Assembly (NCBI RefSeq): GCF_001612725.1
Contig: NZ_BDAZ01000017.1
Span: 248,001 to 312,000, forward strand
Direction of reading: 5' to 3'
DNA: 64,000 nt
Origin: Nocardia anaemiae NBRC 100462
GTDB taxonomy: Bacteria; Actinomycetota; Actinomycetes; Mycobacteriales; Mycobacteriaceae
Within the stretch, counting starts at the first letter, position 1, and the number at the start of each line of letters is the position of its first letter. Positions 1 to 11,805 of this stretch are shown piece by piece. Under the pieces are notes generated by a model that saw only the letters and a list, made by a program, of their open reading frames with translations, searched no databases and was not told the DNA's origin. Made by a program: the position numbers and the translations under genes.

Positions 1-3000
1 TCGAGCTCACCCCGATCGTGCACGACATGGTGGAGCACGGCCGGACCTGGGACCGCTTCGGCCAGGCCGTCTTGATCGGTCTCCCCGCCGATTTCGGCCG
101 CGATCAGCTCGGGGCGGCAGTCGAGGCACTCATCGACCACCACGATGTACTTCGCTCGACGCTGCGGCATACCGACACCGGCTGGGAATGGGTTGTGGCC
201 GAACCTGGTTCGGTCGATGTCGATGCGTTGATCGATGTCGTCACGGCCGATGCGGATCTGACCGAGACTTGCGAGCGCGAATTGCAGCGCGCGGCGGATC
301 TGCTCGATCCCGAGGCGGGCGTCGTCGCACGCTTCGTTCTCATCGATCGGGCCGAGGGCGATCCGATGTGCTGGCTGGTGCTGCACCATCTGGTCACCGA
401 CGGCATCTCGTGGCGAATCCTGCTGCCGGACTTGGCAATCGCAGCAAGCGGGGGTGCGCTCATGCCGGTCGGCACATCGTTCCGGCGGTGGGCGCACGGT
501 CAGGCCGAGCAGGCGGCCGAGCGCACCGCCGAACTGCCACTGTGGCAGCGCATGCTGGCCACACCCGATCCGGAGATCGGATCGGCGGCACTGGATCCCG
601 CGGTCGATGTCGTCGCCACCATGGGGCAGTACCAGACCACCGTGGAACCGGATATCGCGAATACCGTGCTCTCCACCTTGCCGGACCAATTCCATTGCGG
701 CACAGACGATGTACTGCTCGCCGGGCTCGCACTCGCGGTGAGCCGCTGGCGAGAGCGCAGCACCGCACTGCTCACCCTGGAGGGCCACGGTCGCTCCGAG
801 ACGATCCTGCCCGGCGCCGATATCGCCCGCACCGTCGGCTGGTTCACCAACATCTACCCGGTGGCCATCGACGTAACCGGCATCGATCTCGACGACGCAT
901 TCGTCGGTGACAGCGCGGCGGGTACCGCGATCAAGGCGATCAAGGAACAGCTGCGGGCGGTGCCGGACAAGGGCATCGGCTACGGCATGCTGCGCTATCA
1001 GAATCCGGAGACCGCCGCCGCCCTCGCGGACGCGCCGACACCGCAGCTGAGCTTCAACTATCTCGGCCGGGCGCTCACTGGTGGACATGCGGGACCTTGG
1101 CTCCCACAGCGTTTCGCCGCCACCCAGAACGACACCGCACCGATGGCCGCGGTCGTCGATATCAATGCCGTACTCACCGATGTCGGACTGGAGGTCACCT
1201 GGGCCTACGCCTCCCGGCTGCTGGACGAGGCGGATGTGCGCGAACTGGCCGAGCTCTGGTCGCAGGCGCTGCGGGCACTGGCCATCCACGCCACCTCGCC
1301 CGGCGCGGGTGGGCGCACACCATCGGACTTCGAACTCGTCGCGGTGCGACAACAGCAGATCGACAGCTGGGAAAGCCGCTATCCGAACCTCATGGATGTC
1401 TGGCCGCTCTCGCCGCTGCAATACGGCCTGCTCTTCCACGCGCTCTACGACTCCGACACCGCCGACGGCTACACCGTGCAATCACTGCTCACCCTGGCGG
1501 GCACGGTCGATGCCGATCGATTGCGCAGTGCGGCACAGGCTTTGCTCGAACGGCACGAGAACCTGCGCGTCGCCTTCGTGGAGACCGATGACGGTCCACG
1601 CCAGCTCGTCCTCGGCGATGCCGAAATCCGCTGGCAGGATGTGGATCTCACCGACATCGCGGATACCGCCGAACGCGATCGCGAATTGGATCGCCTGATC
1701 GCCCTCGATGCCCGCACCCGTTTCGAACTCGCCCGCCCACCACTGATCCGCTTCACCCTGATCCGCACCGCCGCCGATACCTATCGACTGGTGATGACCA
1801 ATCACCATCTCGTGCTCGACGGCTGGTCGACGCCGCTGCTGGTGCGCGAACTGCTGACGCTCTATGTCATGTCGGGCGACACCTCCGTACTGCCGCCCGC
1901 GCACTCGTATCGGGAATTCCTGACCTGGCTCGACGAGCAGGACAATGCCGCCTCGCTCGCGGCATGGACGCAATCGCTGGCCGGCGTGGATTCGCCGACA
2001 CGCGCGGTCCCGACGTTGGCGGGTATCGAATCCACCGAGACCGGCATGATCTCGCACGATCTGACCCGCGCGACGGTCGAACGGCTGGAGGCCACCGCCC
2101 GCGAATCGGGTGCGACGGTGAATACCATGGTGCAGGCCGGGTGGGCCATGCTGCTGGCCATGCTCACCGGCCGCACCGATGTGGTGTTCGGCGGCACCGT
2201 TTCCGGTCGGCCGCCGGAGTTGCCCGGTGTCGAAGAGATGGTCGGGCTGTTCATCAATACGCTGCCGGTACGGGTGCAGCTCGATCCGGCCGAGAAGGTC
2301 ACCGATCTGCTGGCCCGCATCCAGTCCGAGCAGGCGCGGCTGATGGATCATCAGCATGTCGGGCTGGCCGCCATCCACCGGGCTGTCGGCCTCGCCGAAT
2401 TGTTCGACACCCTGACCGTATTCGAGTCCTATCCCATCGACCGGGAGGCGCTGTCGCGGGCGCTCGATATCGCGGGTATGCGGGTGCTGGACATCGAGGG
2501 CACCGACGCGACCCCATATCCCCTGAACCTCATGGTCATTCCGCTGCGCGGCGACGACGGACAGGACACGCTGCGCATCACCTTGAAGTTCATGGCCGAC
2601 CAGTTGCCGCTCGACGCGGCACAGCCACTGCTGGATCGCTTCGTGCGCCTGCTGATCCAACTGGCCGACAACCCGAATGCCCTTGTCTCCCAACTACAGT
2701 ACTGCGACGATGCCGAACTCGCCGCGCTGCTTCCGGTGCGTGGCACGGAATCGGCTCCGCCGCAGACGCTTCCGGATGTTCTCTCGGCGGGCGCGCGCAT
2801 CGATCCGGACGCCATCGCGATCACCGCGGGCGATCTCACCATGAGCTACGGCGAACTCGACGCCTGGTCCAACCGCTTCGCCCGGGTCCTGCTCGGGCGC
2901 GGCGTCGGTCGCGAGATCTTCGTCATACTCGCACTCAGCCGATCGCTGGAATCCATTGTGGCCGTGTGGGCCTTGGCCAAGACCGGTGCTGCGTTCCTAC

Positions 3001-6000
3001 CGCTCGATCCGAGCTATCCGGTGGAGCGCATCGAACATATGCTCGCCGACTCCAAGGCCCCGATCGGCGTGACGGTCACCGAGATCGGTGAGACGCTGCC
3101 CGGCAGTATCGACTGGCTGCTGCTCGACGACCTCAACACGATTCGACGGGTCATGCTGGTCTCCGACGCACCCATCACCGACGAGGAGCGCGGCGGCCCG
3201 ATCAATATCGACCAGACCGCCTACCTGATCTATACCTCGGGCTCGACCGGTAAGCCGAAGGCCGTCCTGCTCAGCCACCGTGGCATCGCGAACGTGACCA
3301 CCGCACAACGGGACACCCTCGAACTCGGTCCCAATACCAGTGTGCTGCAGGTGATGTCGCCGAGTTTCGACGCATCGGTCTTCGAACTGCTGATGGCTCA
3401 CTGCGCGGGTGGCCGCCTGGTGGTATCGCCACCGGATGTCTACGGCGGCGCCGATCTCGAACGCCTGCTGCGCAGTGAACGGGTCACCCACGCCGTGATC
3501 ACGCCGTCGGCGCTGGCCACCATGGAGCCGACCGACCTCGACGACCTGCGAGTGCTCTCGGTCGCGGGCGAAGCCGCCACCCCCGAAGTGATCGCACGCT
3601 GGGCGGTCGAGCGGCGCATGGTGAATCTTTACGGCCCCACCGAATTCAGCATCTGGGCAACCGGCCCAGCCGAACTGCTGCCGGATGAACCGGTCACCAT
3701 CGGCGGGCCGATCCGTGGTACCGAGAATCTCGTACTCGATACCTGGTTGCGTCCGGTTCCGGTGGGCATCGCCGGTGAGCTGTACCTGGCCGGTCCTGGC
3801 CTGGCCCGCGGCTATTTCAATCGTTTCGAGATGACCGCGGCCCGGTTCATCGCCAATCCGTATGGTGCGCCCGGTGAGCGGATGTATCGCACCGGTGACA
3901 TGGTCCGCTGGGTCACCGGTGCGGATGGCGCGCTCGTGCTCGAGTATTTGGGGCGCAGTGACTTCCAGGTCAAAATCCGTGGTCTGCGCATCGAACTCGG
4001 TGAAATCGATGCCGTGCTCTCGCGCGACGAACAGGTCGAATACGCAGTGACCATCGGCCTCACCGGGCCCGCGGGCGCGACCGTGCTGGTCTCGTATGTT
4101 CTGCCGACCGCCGGTACCGAACTGGATACCGAGCGACTGCGCGTCCAGGTGGCGGCCGAGCTGCCCGGCTATATGGTGCCCGGATACCTGGTCGTGCTCG
4201 ATGACATCCCGCTGACCCCGGTCGGCAAGCTGGATCGCAAAGCCCTTCCGGTGCCGGACTTCTCGGCGACGCAGCGGCCGTATCTCGCGCCGCGGACACC
4301 GGTCGAACAGGCCGTCGCCGAGGTATTCGGCGAGGTACTCGGCAGCGAGCAGGTGAGTGTCGACCAGTCGTTCTTCGAACTCGGCGGCAATTCGCTCAGC
4401 GCGACCAAAGTTGTCGCCCGGATCAACTCGTCCCTCGGCTCGACCATCGCGCTGCGCGATCTGTTCGACGCGCCGACGGTGGCCCAGCTGTCCGCGCGGG
4501 TCATCCCGGCCACCGACGGTAAGCCGGGTCGGTTCGCGCTGGCACCGCGAATCCGTCCGGACCGAGTTCCGTTGTCCCCGGCCCAGCAGCGCATGTGGGT
4601 ACTCAACCGGATGGATCCCACCTCACCCGCCTACAACATCGCGGTCGCCCTACGACTCACCGGAAACCTCGATGTGGCTGCGATGCAACACGCGCTGGCC
4701 GATGTGGTGCAGCGGCACGAGAGTCTGCGCACCATCTACCCCGCCGACGCCGAGGGACCCCGTCAGGTGGTGATCGGTACCGCGGCGGCCGCGCCGGAGT
4801 TGACCGTGGTCGACGCCGAAGACACCGCCGCCCTGCGTCATCGGATCAATGCCTTGGCGGGCACCGGATTCGATATCACCAAGGAACCGCCGCTGCGGGT
4901 GGGCATCTTCCGCATCGCCGAGGGCGCCGGTGCGGACGGCAAGTGTTTGTTGCCGGTGTCCTCCAGCCCCACGGTAGGCATTCCGCCGGTGGCTTCGCAT
5001 GCGTCGATGGACGTTGCGCCGGTGTCGTCGAGTCCCGTGATGGCCGAGGCACCGGTCGTGGCCGAAGCGCCGTCGGTGCATGTCGTCGTGCTCGTAGTTC
5101 ATCACATCAGCGCCGATGGCGCCTCGATGGCGCCGTTGGCGGCCGACCTGGTCGCCGCGTACTCCGAACGGACCAGCGGGAACGGCACGACCCGCGTGCC
5201 GCTCACCGTGCAGTACGCCGATTTCGCGATGTGGCATCGGGAGTTGCTCGGTAGCGAGTCGGATCCGGAATCGCTTGCGGCACGGCAGATCCGGTATTGG
5301 ACCGATACCCTCGCCGGTGCGCCGGATGTGTTGGAACTGCCCGCCGATCGCCCCCGCCCGGCGGTGCAGTCGATGCGCAGCGCCGATGTCGATTTCACGC
5401 TGGACGCGCAATTGCACAGCGGCATAATCGAATTCGCTGCCGTGAACAATGTCAGCGTCTTCATGGTCGTGCACGCCGCGCTCGCGGTACTGCTGGCCCG
5501 GCTCGGCGGTACCGACGATGTCGTGATCGGCACGCCCGTCGCGGGGCGTGGCGAGGAGGCGCTCGACGACCTCGTCGGCATGTTCGTCAATACGCTGGCA
5601 CTGCGCACGCCGGTCGATCCGGGAACCGGATTCCGGCAGTTCCTCGCGACCGTGCGGGCCACGGATCTGGATGCCTTCGGCAATGCCGACGTGCCGTTCG
5701 AACGGCTCGTCCAGGTGCTCAACCCGACCAGATCGACCGCACACCATCCGATATTCCAGGTGTCGCTGTCACTGCAGAACTTCGTCGAACCAGTCCTGGA
5801 ACTGCCCGGATTGCGCTTCGAGGTGGAGGATTTCGATCGCGGTGCCTCGCAATTCGATCTGACGCTCGATCTGCGTGAACGTTTCACTGCCGACGGTCCC
5901 GACGGCGTCGAGGGTGTATTGACCTACGCGACGGATCTTTTCGATGGAGCCACCGTGGCGACCTTCGCCGACCGATGGCGTCGCGTGCTCGCCGCGATCG

Positions 6001-9000
6001 TCGCGGATATCGATGTCGCCCTGGCCGATATCGATATCCTCGCCGAATCCGAACGCACCGAGCTGGTTCCGGTACGCGGCACCGAGACCGCGGGGACCAC
6101 TACACTCACCCAGGCACTCGCCGCCTCCGCCACGTCCTATCCGGACCGCCCGGCCCTGGTCGTCGACGGACGCACGACGACATACCGTGAACTCGACGCC
6201 CAGTCGAACCGGTTGGCCCGGCTGCTGCTCGAGGCGGGCATCGGCACGGAAACCGTGGTGGCGCTGGGTCTGCCCCGCTCCGCCGAGCTACTGATCGGCA
6301 TGTGGGCGGCTGCCAAGGCCGGTGCGGCCTTCCTGCCGGTCGATCCGAAACACCCGGTGGACCGCATCGATCACATGCTCACCGATTCCGGTGCCCGGGT
6401 CGGCCTGACCCTCGCCGCCTACCGGCCGCTGCTGCCCGACAGCACCGAGTGGCTAGTGCTCGACGATGCCGAATTCAGTGCGCGCGAACGGGCGACAAGT
6501 GACGTGGCTTTGTCCACGGGACCGATCCGTCCGGACAACCCGGCCTGGATGATCTACACCTCGGGTTCGACCGGAACACCCAAGGGCGTCTCCGTTTCCC
6601 ATCGCGGTATCGCCGACCTCATTGCGGCACAACGCGAATCGCTCGGCGTGGACGAGACCTCGCGGGTACTGCAGGTCGCCTCACCGAGTTTCGACGCATC
6701 GGTTTTCGAGGCGCTGATGGCATTCGGCTCCGGCGGCGCGTCGGTGGTGGCACCGCCGGAGGTCTTCGGCGGTAGCGCACTGGCCGAATTGATTGCCGCC
6801 GAACAGGTCACGCATATGGTGATCACGCCATCGGCACTGGCCACCATCGATCCCGCCGAGGTGTCGAGTGTGCGCGTGCTCGCGGTGGCGGGCGAGGCGG
6901 TCGGCGCCGAACTGGTCGAACGCTGGTGCGACGGCCGGACCATGCTGAACCTGTACGGTCCGACCGAATTCACCATCTGGGCAACGGGTTCCGCGCCGCT
7001 TGCCGCGGGCACGCCGGTCACCATCGGTGCGCCCATTCGAGGTGCGGCCGTGCTGGTCCTCGATGATCGGCTGCGTCCGGTCCCCGTCGGAGTCGCGGGC
7101 GAGCTGTACCTCGCGGGCTCCGCACTGGCCCGCTGCTATCACGCCCGACCGAGCCTGACCGCCGCACGCTTCATCGCGAACCCATACGGCGGCCCCGGCG
7201 AACTCATGTACCGCACCGGTGACCTGGTGCGCTGGGTCCGAGCGGCCGGACTGGAGCTGGAGTACATCGGCCGCACCGACTTCCAGGTTAAGGTGCGCGG
7301 TCAGCGCATCGAGTTGGGTGAGATCGATGCGGTTCTCGGTCGCGCGGACGGGGTCGACTTCGCCGTCACACTCGGCGTTCCCGGTCCCACCGGAGCCACG
7401 GCGCTCGCGGCGTATCTCGTGCGCAAGCCCGGTGTCGAATTCGATATCGCTCGGGTGCGTGCGTTCGCCGCCGATACCTTGCCCGCGTATATGGTGCCCG
7501 CCGCATTCGTGGTCATGGATGCCATCCCGCTCAATGCCGTGGGCAAACTCGACCGACGAGCCTTGCCGGAACCGGAATTCATTGTCGAGCAGACCGAGTA
7601 CCGCGCTCCGACGACGCCGACGGAGGAGATCCTGGCGCAGATCTACGCCGAGTTGCTCGATCGCGACAAGGTCGGCGTCGATGATTCGTTCTTCGCGCTC
7701 GGCGGCGACAGCATCATGGCGATCAAACTGGTCTCCCGTGCGAAATTGCACGGCATCCAGTGCACGCCGCTGCAGGTCTTCGAACATCGCACGGTGGCGG
7801 CATTGGCCGCTGTGGTGGCGATGCCGGTCGCGGCGCTCGACGAACTGCCCGGCGGCGGAATCGGCGAGTTGCCGCTCACCCCTGGCGTGCGCGAACTGGT
7901 CGAGCGTGGCGGCGATATCGACCGCTGCGCGCAATCGGTGGTGCTGGAACTTCCGGTCGGCATCGAGCGAGCACAGCTCGTCGCGACACTCGCCGCCGTG
8001 GTCGATCGGCACGACATACTGCGCTCGCGGCTCTGGCAGGCCGAGGACGGCTGGCACTGGCGGGTCGATGAGCCGGGCTCGGTCGATGTCGACGCGCTGG
8101 TGCACCGCATCGAATACGACGCCGCCGCCGACGCGCTCGATCTGCGCGAATACGCGGCCACCGAACTGAATTCCGCGGCAGACCGGCTTTCCCCGGCGAA
8201 TGGCATTGTGCTGCAAGCTGTGTGGCTGGATCCGATCGGCGATGCCGGGGCCAGGACGCGATCGGGACGACTGATCGTGGTGGCGCACCGCCTCGCCGTC
8301 GACAGTGCGTCGTGGCGAATTCTGGTGGCGGACTCGGTCGCCGCATGGGCGCAGGTATCGGTCGGGAACGCACCGGTCCTCGCCGATGTCGGCACGTCGA
8401 TGCGCCGATGGTCGCATGCCCTCGTCGACGAGGCAGGGACCGAGCGTCGCAGCGCCGAACTCGCCTATTGGCAAGGCATGATCGCCGGTCCCGATCCGCT
8501 GATCGGTTCCCGCGAGCTCGATCCGGCGATCGATCGAGCGCACACAACACGCTCGGTCGAATTCGAGGTATCCGAGGAGGTCAGCACCGCACTGCTCAGC
8601 ACACTGCCGAAACTGTTCCAGGCAACGGTGACCGACGCCCTGCTCGCCACGCTGGCCTTGGCGCTGGTGCGGTGGCGGAATGTGAGCGAACCGACGACCC
8701 TGCTGCGTTTGGCGGGCGATGGCAGGCAGGATGTGATCCCGGGTGCGGACCTGAATCGCACACTCGGCTGGTTCACGAACAGCTATCCGGCTCGGCTGGA
8801 TCTGTCCGCGATCGATATCGATGATGCCTGTGCGGGCGGTGCGGCGATGGGCGCGGCGATCCGCGCGATCAAACATCAACTGCTCGCGATACCGGACCAG
8901 GGCATCGGATACGGGATGCTGCGCTACCTCAATCCCGCTACGGCAGAACATCTTCCGTCTCGACCCCCGGGCCGTATCAGCTTCGAATACCTCGGTCGGC

Positions 9001-10139
9001 ACACCGACGTCGATATTCCCGCCGGACTCGAGGGGCTCGGCTGGTCTCCGACCGAGGAATTCGGGGATCTGCACGCGCATGCGCATCCGGAACTCCCCGT
9101 CGCATCCGCGATCGAGATCAGCGCTGTCGTCATCGACGATCGGTTGCACGCCGATCTCCGCTTCCCTGAAACACTCGTGGATCGCTCCGAGATAGCCGAT
9201 CTGGCCGTGCTCTGGTTCGAGATGCTCGGCGCGGCAGCTCATTTCGTGCATACTCCGGCCGCACAGCGCGCCGCCGACGACGAAGCCGCGACCATCGCCG
9301 CACAGGTGGCGGCCCGCGAAACCGCCGCCGCGCCGGGCGGACTCGGTCTCGATGTGCTGCTGCCGATCCGGCTCGGCGGCACCGAGCCCGCGCTGTTCTG
9401 CATCCACTCCTCGTCCGGAATGTCCTGGAGCTACCTGGGATTGGCGGAACGACTGCGGCCAGGTCGCCCGATCTATGGCCTACAGGCACCGGAACTCAGC
9501 GGCCGCGAACCGGCGGCACGCTCCATCGAGGAGTCCGCCGACCGATACATCCGCGAAATCCGCGCCGTCCAGCCGACCGGGCCGTACCATCTGCTCGGCT
9601 GGTCCTTCGGTGGTCTCATCGCGCACGCCATGGCGGCGAAACTGCAGGCCGAGGGCGAAACCGTCGGTGTCGTCGCCCTGCTGGACACCGACCACGCCGA
9701 TATCGACAGCGACTCCATCGAAGAGCTGTCCGCGGGCGCATTCGTCAATACCTTCGGCGCGATCTTCGGCATCGATGACGTACCCGCCGACGCGAGCGCC
9801 GAGGAAGCCGCCGCACTCATCGAAGCCCGGCTCGGTGTGGAACTGATCGACGCCGAGATCATCGAGCGAATGGCGGCTTCCTACAACGCGTCCGCGCGCA
9901 CCCGCACCGGTTACCACCGCCCGGTGTACCGCGGTGACCTGCTCTATTTCAGTGCCACCGTGGACAGCTCCGATATCGTCGGGCCGCACGGTTGGCGGCC
10001 ATACGCCACCGGGAGAGTGGTCAACCACGATATCGATGTCGCGCACAACGACCTGACCTCACCGCACGCACTCTCGATCATCGCGCCGGTACTAGATGAA
10101 CATCTCGCGGCGGTGCCGTCATCGGAACCGGGCACATGA
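1..10139 (+). CDS. Non-ribosomal peptide synthetase, C-terminal part (5' end outside window)
   Basis: The reading frame is open from base 3, so the gene starts upstream. Numbering from base 18, the visible order is: E (HHLVTDG at ~123, EGHGR at ~255); a DCL-type C (PLSPLQYG ~462, HHLVLDG ~595), as expected after an E domain; A ([10 protein letters not shown] ~1072); T (LGGNS, Ser ~1459); an LCL-type C ([10 protein letters not shown] ~1519, HHISADG ~1695); A (~2180); T (LGGDS ~2565); a second E (~2618-3060); and a thioesterase with GWSFGG. The gene therefore encodes the last two elongation modules plus release. By my alignment to GrsA, the two A domains have nearly the same code, DAFISALIW and DAFIAALIW plus Lys, so they probably load the same or similar amino acids; I cannot name the substrate. 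Two oddities are the degenerate second E domain and a ~45-residue Ser/Pro/Val/Ala-rich insertion before the second C-domain HHxxxDG. No MbtH-like gene is visible. Confidence 0.95.
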   Translation, partial: ELTPIVHDMVEHGRTWDRFGQAVLIGLPADFGRDQLGAAVEALIDHHDVLRSTLRHTDTGWEWVVAEPGSVDVDALIDVVTADADLTETCERELQRAADLLDPEAGVVARFVLIDRAEGDPMCWLVLHHLVTDGISWRILLPDLAIAASGGALMPVGTSFRRWAHGQAEQAAERTAELPLWQRMLATPDPEIGSAALDPAVDVVATMGQYQTTVEPDIANTVLSTLPDQFHCGTDDVLLAGLALAVSRWRERSTALLTLEGHGRSETILPGADIARTVGWFTNIYPVAIDVTGIDLDDAFVGDSAAGTAIKAIKEQLRAVPDKGIGYGMLRYQNPETAAALADAPTPQLSFNYLGRALTGGHAGPWLPQRFAATQNDTAPMAAVVDINAVLTDVGLEVTWAYASRLLDEADVRELAELWSQALRALAIHATSPGAGGRTPSDFELVAVRQQQIDSWESRYPNLMDVWPLSPLQYGLLFHALYDSDTADGYTVQSLLTLAGTVDADRLRSAAQALLERHENLRVAFVETDDGPRQLVLGDAEIRWQDVDLTDIADTAERDRELDRLIALDARTRFELARPPLIRFTLIRTAADTYRLVMTNHHLVLDGWSTPLLVRELLTLYVMSGDTSVLPPAHSYREFLTWLDEQDNAASLAAWTQSLAGVDSPTRAVPTLAGIESTETGMISHDLTRATVERLEATARESGATVNTMVQAGWAMLLAMLTGRTDVVFGGTVSGRPPELPGVEEMVGLFINTLPVRVQLDPAEKVTDLLARIQSEQARLMDHQHVGLAAIHRAVGLAELFDTLTVFESYPIDREALSRALDIAGMRVLDIEGTDATPYPLNLMVIPLRGDDGQDTLRITLKFMADQLPLDAAQPLLDRFVRLLIQLADNPNALVSQLQYCDDAELAALLPVRGTESAPPQTLPDVLSAGARIDPDAIAITAGDLTMSYGELDAWSNRFARVLLGRGVGREIFVILALSRSLESIVAVWALAKTGAAFLPLDPSYPVERIEHMLADSKAPIGVTVTEIGETLPGSIDWLLLDDLNTIRRVMLVSDAPITDEERGGPINIDQTAYLIYTSGSTGKPKAVLLSHRGIANVTTAQRDTLELGPNTSVLQVMSPSFDASVFELLMAHCAGGRLVVSPPDVYGGADLERLLRSERVTHAVITPSALATMEPTDLDDLRVLSVAGEAATPEVIARWAVERRMVNLYGPTEFSIWATGPAELLPDEPVTIGGPIRGTENLVLDTWLRPVPVGIAGELYLAGPGLARGYFNRFEMTAARFIANPYGAPGERMYRTGDMVRWVTGADGALVLEYLGRSDFQVKIRGLRIELGEIDAVLSRDEQVEYAVTIGLTGPAGATVLVSYVLPTAGTELDTERLRVQVAAELPGYMVPGYLVVLDDIPLTPVGKLDRKALPVPDFSATQRPYLAPRTPVEQAVAEVFGEVLGSEQVSVDQSFFELGGNSLSATKVVARINSSLGSTIALRDLFDAPTVAQLSARVIPATDGKPGRFALAPRIRPDRVPLSPAQQRMWVLNRMDPTSPAYNIAVALRLTGNLDVAAMQHALADVVQRHESLRTIYPADAEGPRQVVIGTAAAAPELTVVDAEDTAALRHRINALAGTGFDITKEPPLRVGIFRIAEGAGADGKCLLPVSSSPTVGIPPVASHASMDVAPVSSSPVMAEAPVVAEAPSVHVVVLVVHHISADGASMAPLAADLVAAYSERTSGNGTTRVPLTVQYADFAMWHRELLGSESDPESLAARQIRYWTDTLAGAPDVLELPADRPRPAVQSMRSADVDFTLDAQLHSGIIEFAAVNNVSVFMVVHAALAVLLARLGGTDDVVIGTPVAGRGEEALDDLVGMFVNTLALRTPVDPGTGFRQFLATVRATDLDAFGNADVPFERLVQVLNPTRSTAHHPIFQVSLSLQNFVEPVLELPGLRFEVEDFDRGASQFDLTLDLRERFTADGPDGVEGVLTYATDLFDGATVATFADRWRRVLAAIVADIDVALADIDILAESERTELVPVRGTETAGTTTLTQALAASATSYPDRPALVVDGRTTTYRELDAQSNRLARLLLEAGIGTETVVALGLPRSAELLIGMWAAAKAGAAFLPVDPKHPVDRIDHMLTDSGARVGLTLAAYRPLLPDSTEWLVLDDAEFSARERATSDVALSTGPIRPDNPAWMIYTSGSTGTPKGVSVSHRGIADLIAAQRESLGVDETSRVLQVASPSFDASVFEALMAFGSGGASVVAPPEVFGGSALAELIAAEQVTHMVITPSALATIDPAEVSSVRVLAVAGEAVGAELVERWCDGRTMLNLYGPTEFTIWATGSAPLAAGTPVTIGAPIRGAAVLVLDDRLRPVPVGVAGELYLAGSALARCYHARPSLTAARFIANPYGGPGELMYRTGDLVRWVRAAGLELEYIGRTDFQVKVRGQRIELGEIDAVLGRADGVDFAVTLGVPGPTGATALAAYLVRKPGVEFDIARVRAFAADTLPAYMVPAAFVVMDAIPLNAVGKLDRRALPEPEFIVEQTEYRAPTTPTEEILAQIYAELLDRDKVGVDDSFFALGGDSIMAIKLVSRAKLHGIQCTPLQVFEHRTVAALAAVVAMPVAALDELPGGGIGELPLTPGVRELVERGGDIDRCAQSVVLELPVGIERAQLVATLAAVVDRHDILRSRLWQAEDGWHWRVDEPGSVDVDALVHRIEYDAAADALDLREYAATELNSAADRLSPANGIVLQAVWLDPIGDAGARTRSGRLIVVAHRLAVDSASWRILVADSVAAWAQVSVGNAPVLADVGTSMRRWSHALVDEAGTERRSAELAYWQGMIAGPDPLIGSRELDPAIDRAHTTRSVEFEVSEEVSTALLSTLPKLFQATVTDALLATLALALVRWRNVSEPTTLLRLAGDGRQDVIPGADLNRTLGWFTNSYPARLDLSAIDIDDACAGGAAMGAAIRAIKHQLLAIPDQGIGYGMLRYLNPATAEHLPSRPPGRISFEYLGRHTDVDIPAGLEGLGWSPTEEFGDLHAHAHPELPVASAIEISAVVIDDRLHADLRFPETLVDRSEIADLAVLWFEMLGAAAHFVHTPAAQRAADDEAATIAAQVAARETAAAPGGLGLDVLLPIRLGGTEPALFCIHSSSGMSWSYLGLAERLRPGRPIYGLQAPELSGREPAARSIEESADRYIREIRAVQPTGPYHLLGWSFGGLIAHAMAAKLQAEGETVGVVALLDTDHADIDSDSIEELSAGAFVNTFGAIFGIDDVPADASAEEAAALIEARLGVELIDAEIIERMAASYNASARTRTGYHRPVYRGDLLYFSATVDSSDIVGPHGWRPYATGRVVNHDIDVAHNDLTSPHALSIIAPVLDEHLAAVPSSEPGT

Positions 10140-10312
10140 AGGTGGCGGTCGGCATTGCTCACGACTCCGCCGTGCCCAATTGGGCGCTGTGTTGGTGGTT
10201 CACTCGCTGGCCGCTCGCTCACAGCTTGTTCCCAGCCCAGGCCCACATGCCGCCTAGCCAGCGTCCATAACGTCACGGTCGACAGCTGATCGCGACGACG
10301 GAAGGACAACGA

Positions 10313-11248
10313 GTGAGCGCACAGCCCGCGCACCGCGGCGACGTGCACGAGCACGATCTCGGACTCGCCCACGATATGAAGGTGATGTCGCGCCGCCGCG
10401 CCCTGGTCTTCTTCGGCGCCGCCGGGGCGGCGACGGTGGCGGCGGGCTGCGCATCGGCGACGACCACCTCCGCCACCACGGCCGCCGCCAGTACGACGAC
10501 CACCAGCACCGGCACGGTCACCGCCGCGCCGCAGGAGACCGCGGGCCCGTACCCGGGCGACGGCTCCAACGGGCCCAATGTGCTGATTCAATCCGGCGTG
10601 GTCCGATCCGAGATCACGACCAGCTTCGGCTCGTATTCAGGTGTCGCACAGGGCGTTCCGATGACACTGCGATTGAAGCTGCAGGACTTGGCCAAGAACG
10701 GCGCCGCGGGTGCGGGCATGGCTGTCTACGTCTGGCATTGCGACCGTTCCGGCGAATACTCGCTCTACGGCAAGAGCGTTACCGACCAGAATTATCTGCG
10801 CGGCGTGCAAGTCGCGGATGCCAATGGCGAGGTGAGCTTCACCTCGATCTTTCCGGCCTGCTACTCCGGGCGCTGGCCGCATATCCATTTCGAGGTCTAC
10901 GACTCGCTCGGCACCGCCGTCGCGGGCGATAACGCCCGCCTGACCTCACAGATCGCACTGCCGCAGGACGTATGCAGCACCGTCTTCGCCGCCGACTCCG
11001 GATACGCACAGAGCATCAGCAACCTTTCCCAGATCTCACTCGCCTCCGACAACGTCTTCGGCGATGGCTGGGATGCCGAAATGGCCACGGTCACCGGCAC
11101 ACCGAGTTCGGGTATGACCGTTTCGATCACCATCGGCGTCGCCGAGAAATCGCAGAACACCCAGTCCGGCGGCGGGGGCACGCCGCCGGGCCGAGGCGGT
11201 CCCCGCGGACAAGGTGGCCCGGGTGGACCGCCGCCGCGCACCAGGTAG
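10313..11248 (+). CDS. Exported intradiol ring-cleavage dioxygenase-like protein
   Basis: 311 residues from a GTG start preceded by GAAGGA. After a short His/Asp-containing leader there is a twin-arginine-like SRRRALVFF segment running into a lipobox-like VAAGC, so the protein is probably a Tat-exported lipoprotein. A Ser/Thr-rich linker precedes the dioxygenase fold. The fold shows VYVWHCDRSGEYS, YLRGVQ, TSIFPACYSGRWPHIHFEVY-type elements, which supply the two Tyr and two His expected to bind non-haem Fe(III). The C-terminus is a Gly/Pro/Arg-rich tail. Family members cleave catechol-type rings, but exported actinobacterial versions have no settled substrate. It stands alone between the NRPS gene and a terminator. 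Confidence 0.85.
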   Translation: MSAQPAHRGDVHEHDLGLAHDMKVMSRRRALVFFGAAGAATVAAGCASATTTSATTAAASTTTTSTGTVTAAPQETAGPYPGDGSNGPNVLIQSGVVRSEITTSFGSYSGVAQGVPMTLRLKLQDLAKNGAAGAGMAVYVWHCDRSGEYSLYGKSVTDQNYLRGVQVADANGEVSFTSIFPACYSGRWPHIHFEVYDSLGTAVAGDNARLTSQIALPQDVCSTVFAADSGYAQSISNLSQISLASDNVFGDGWDAEMATVTGTPSSGMTVSITIGVAEKSQNTQSGGGGTPPGRGGPRGQGGPGGPPPRTR

Positions 11249-11258
11249 GCAAACAAAT

Positions 11259-11291
11259 CGGCCCCTACCCGTACCCGACGGGCGGGGGCCG
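11259..11291. terminator. Hairpin between convergent genes
   Basis: CGGCCCC pairs with GGGGCCG and CCCGT with ACGGG around a 5-nt loop, with a 2-nt internal mismatch. It lies between convergent stop codons and probably ends transcription from both sides. Confidence 0.7.
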
Positions 11292-11303
11292 AGAACGCGA
11301 AAC

Positions 11304-11717
11304 CTATCGGACGACTGTGCTATCCGCCCCGATTTGCCGCGCCAGCGCCCAGATCACCAGCACATCGAGCGCGATCATCACCAACGACCAGAACGGGTAC
11401 ATCGGCGCGAACAGGAAGTTGTCCAGCAGGCTGACCGAGGCCATCACGATACCCGCGAGATAAGCCCAGGTCTGTCCGGTGACAATGCCGATGCCCGCGA
11501 TAATGATCAGCACCGCGATCACCAGGTGGACCCAGCCCCAGGCCGAGACGTTCACCTGGAAAACCTGATCCTCGGTCAAGACGAAGAGGTCACGCTTGGC
11601 GATGGCCGCGATGGCGGCGAGCAGATGCAGCAGGCCGGTGATCAGAAGCAATACGCCCGCGAAGATCGTCATGTCGTTGAGCGCGGGTCCGGTCTTGGTC
11701 GGGCCGGGACTGGTCAT
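11304..11717 (-). CDS. Small four-helix membrane protein (DUF7144-like)
   Basis: 137 residues. The start at 11717 is chosen because AAGGAGGG lies at the right distance upstream; a longer frame upstream has no such site. Four hydrophobic segments follow a short Pro/Thr-rich cytoplasmic N-terminus (FAGVLLLITGLLHLLAAI, a WVHLVIAVLIIIAGIG segment, a WAYLAGIVMASVSLLDN segment and a final C-terminal helix). Proteins of this layout are common in actinobacteria and have no known function. It is transcribed away from the MMPL gene's stop, about 90 bp downstream of it, so the two may be co-transcribed. Confidence 0.8.
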   Translation of the reverse strand: MTSPGPTKTGPALNDMTIFAGVLLLITGLLHLLAAIAAIAKRDLFVLTEDQVFQVNVSAWGWVHLVIAVLIIIAGIGIVTGQTWAYLAGIVMASVSLLDNFLFAPMYPFWSLVMIALDVLVIWALARQIGADSTVVR

Positions 11718-11805
11718 AACACACCCTCCTTGGCGAAACGCGTGGTAACCGACGGCCACAACGTAACCCCTCGACGCGCCTGCAATGCGGCAGCGCGGCG
11801 GCGGG

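Noticed and set aside
6681..9407. 908-codon open frame on the minus strand inside the NRPS gene
   Set aside because: It is opposite to clear A, T and E domains; its translation is rich in Arg/Gly/Gln/His without any domain, as expected for a GC-rich shadow frame.
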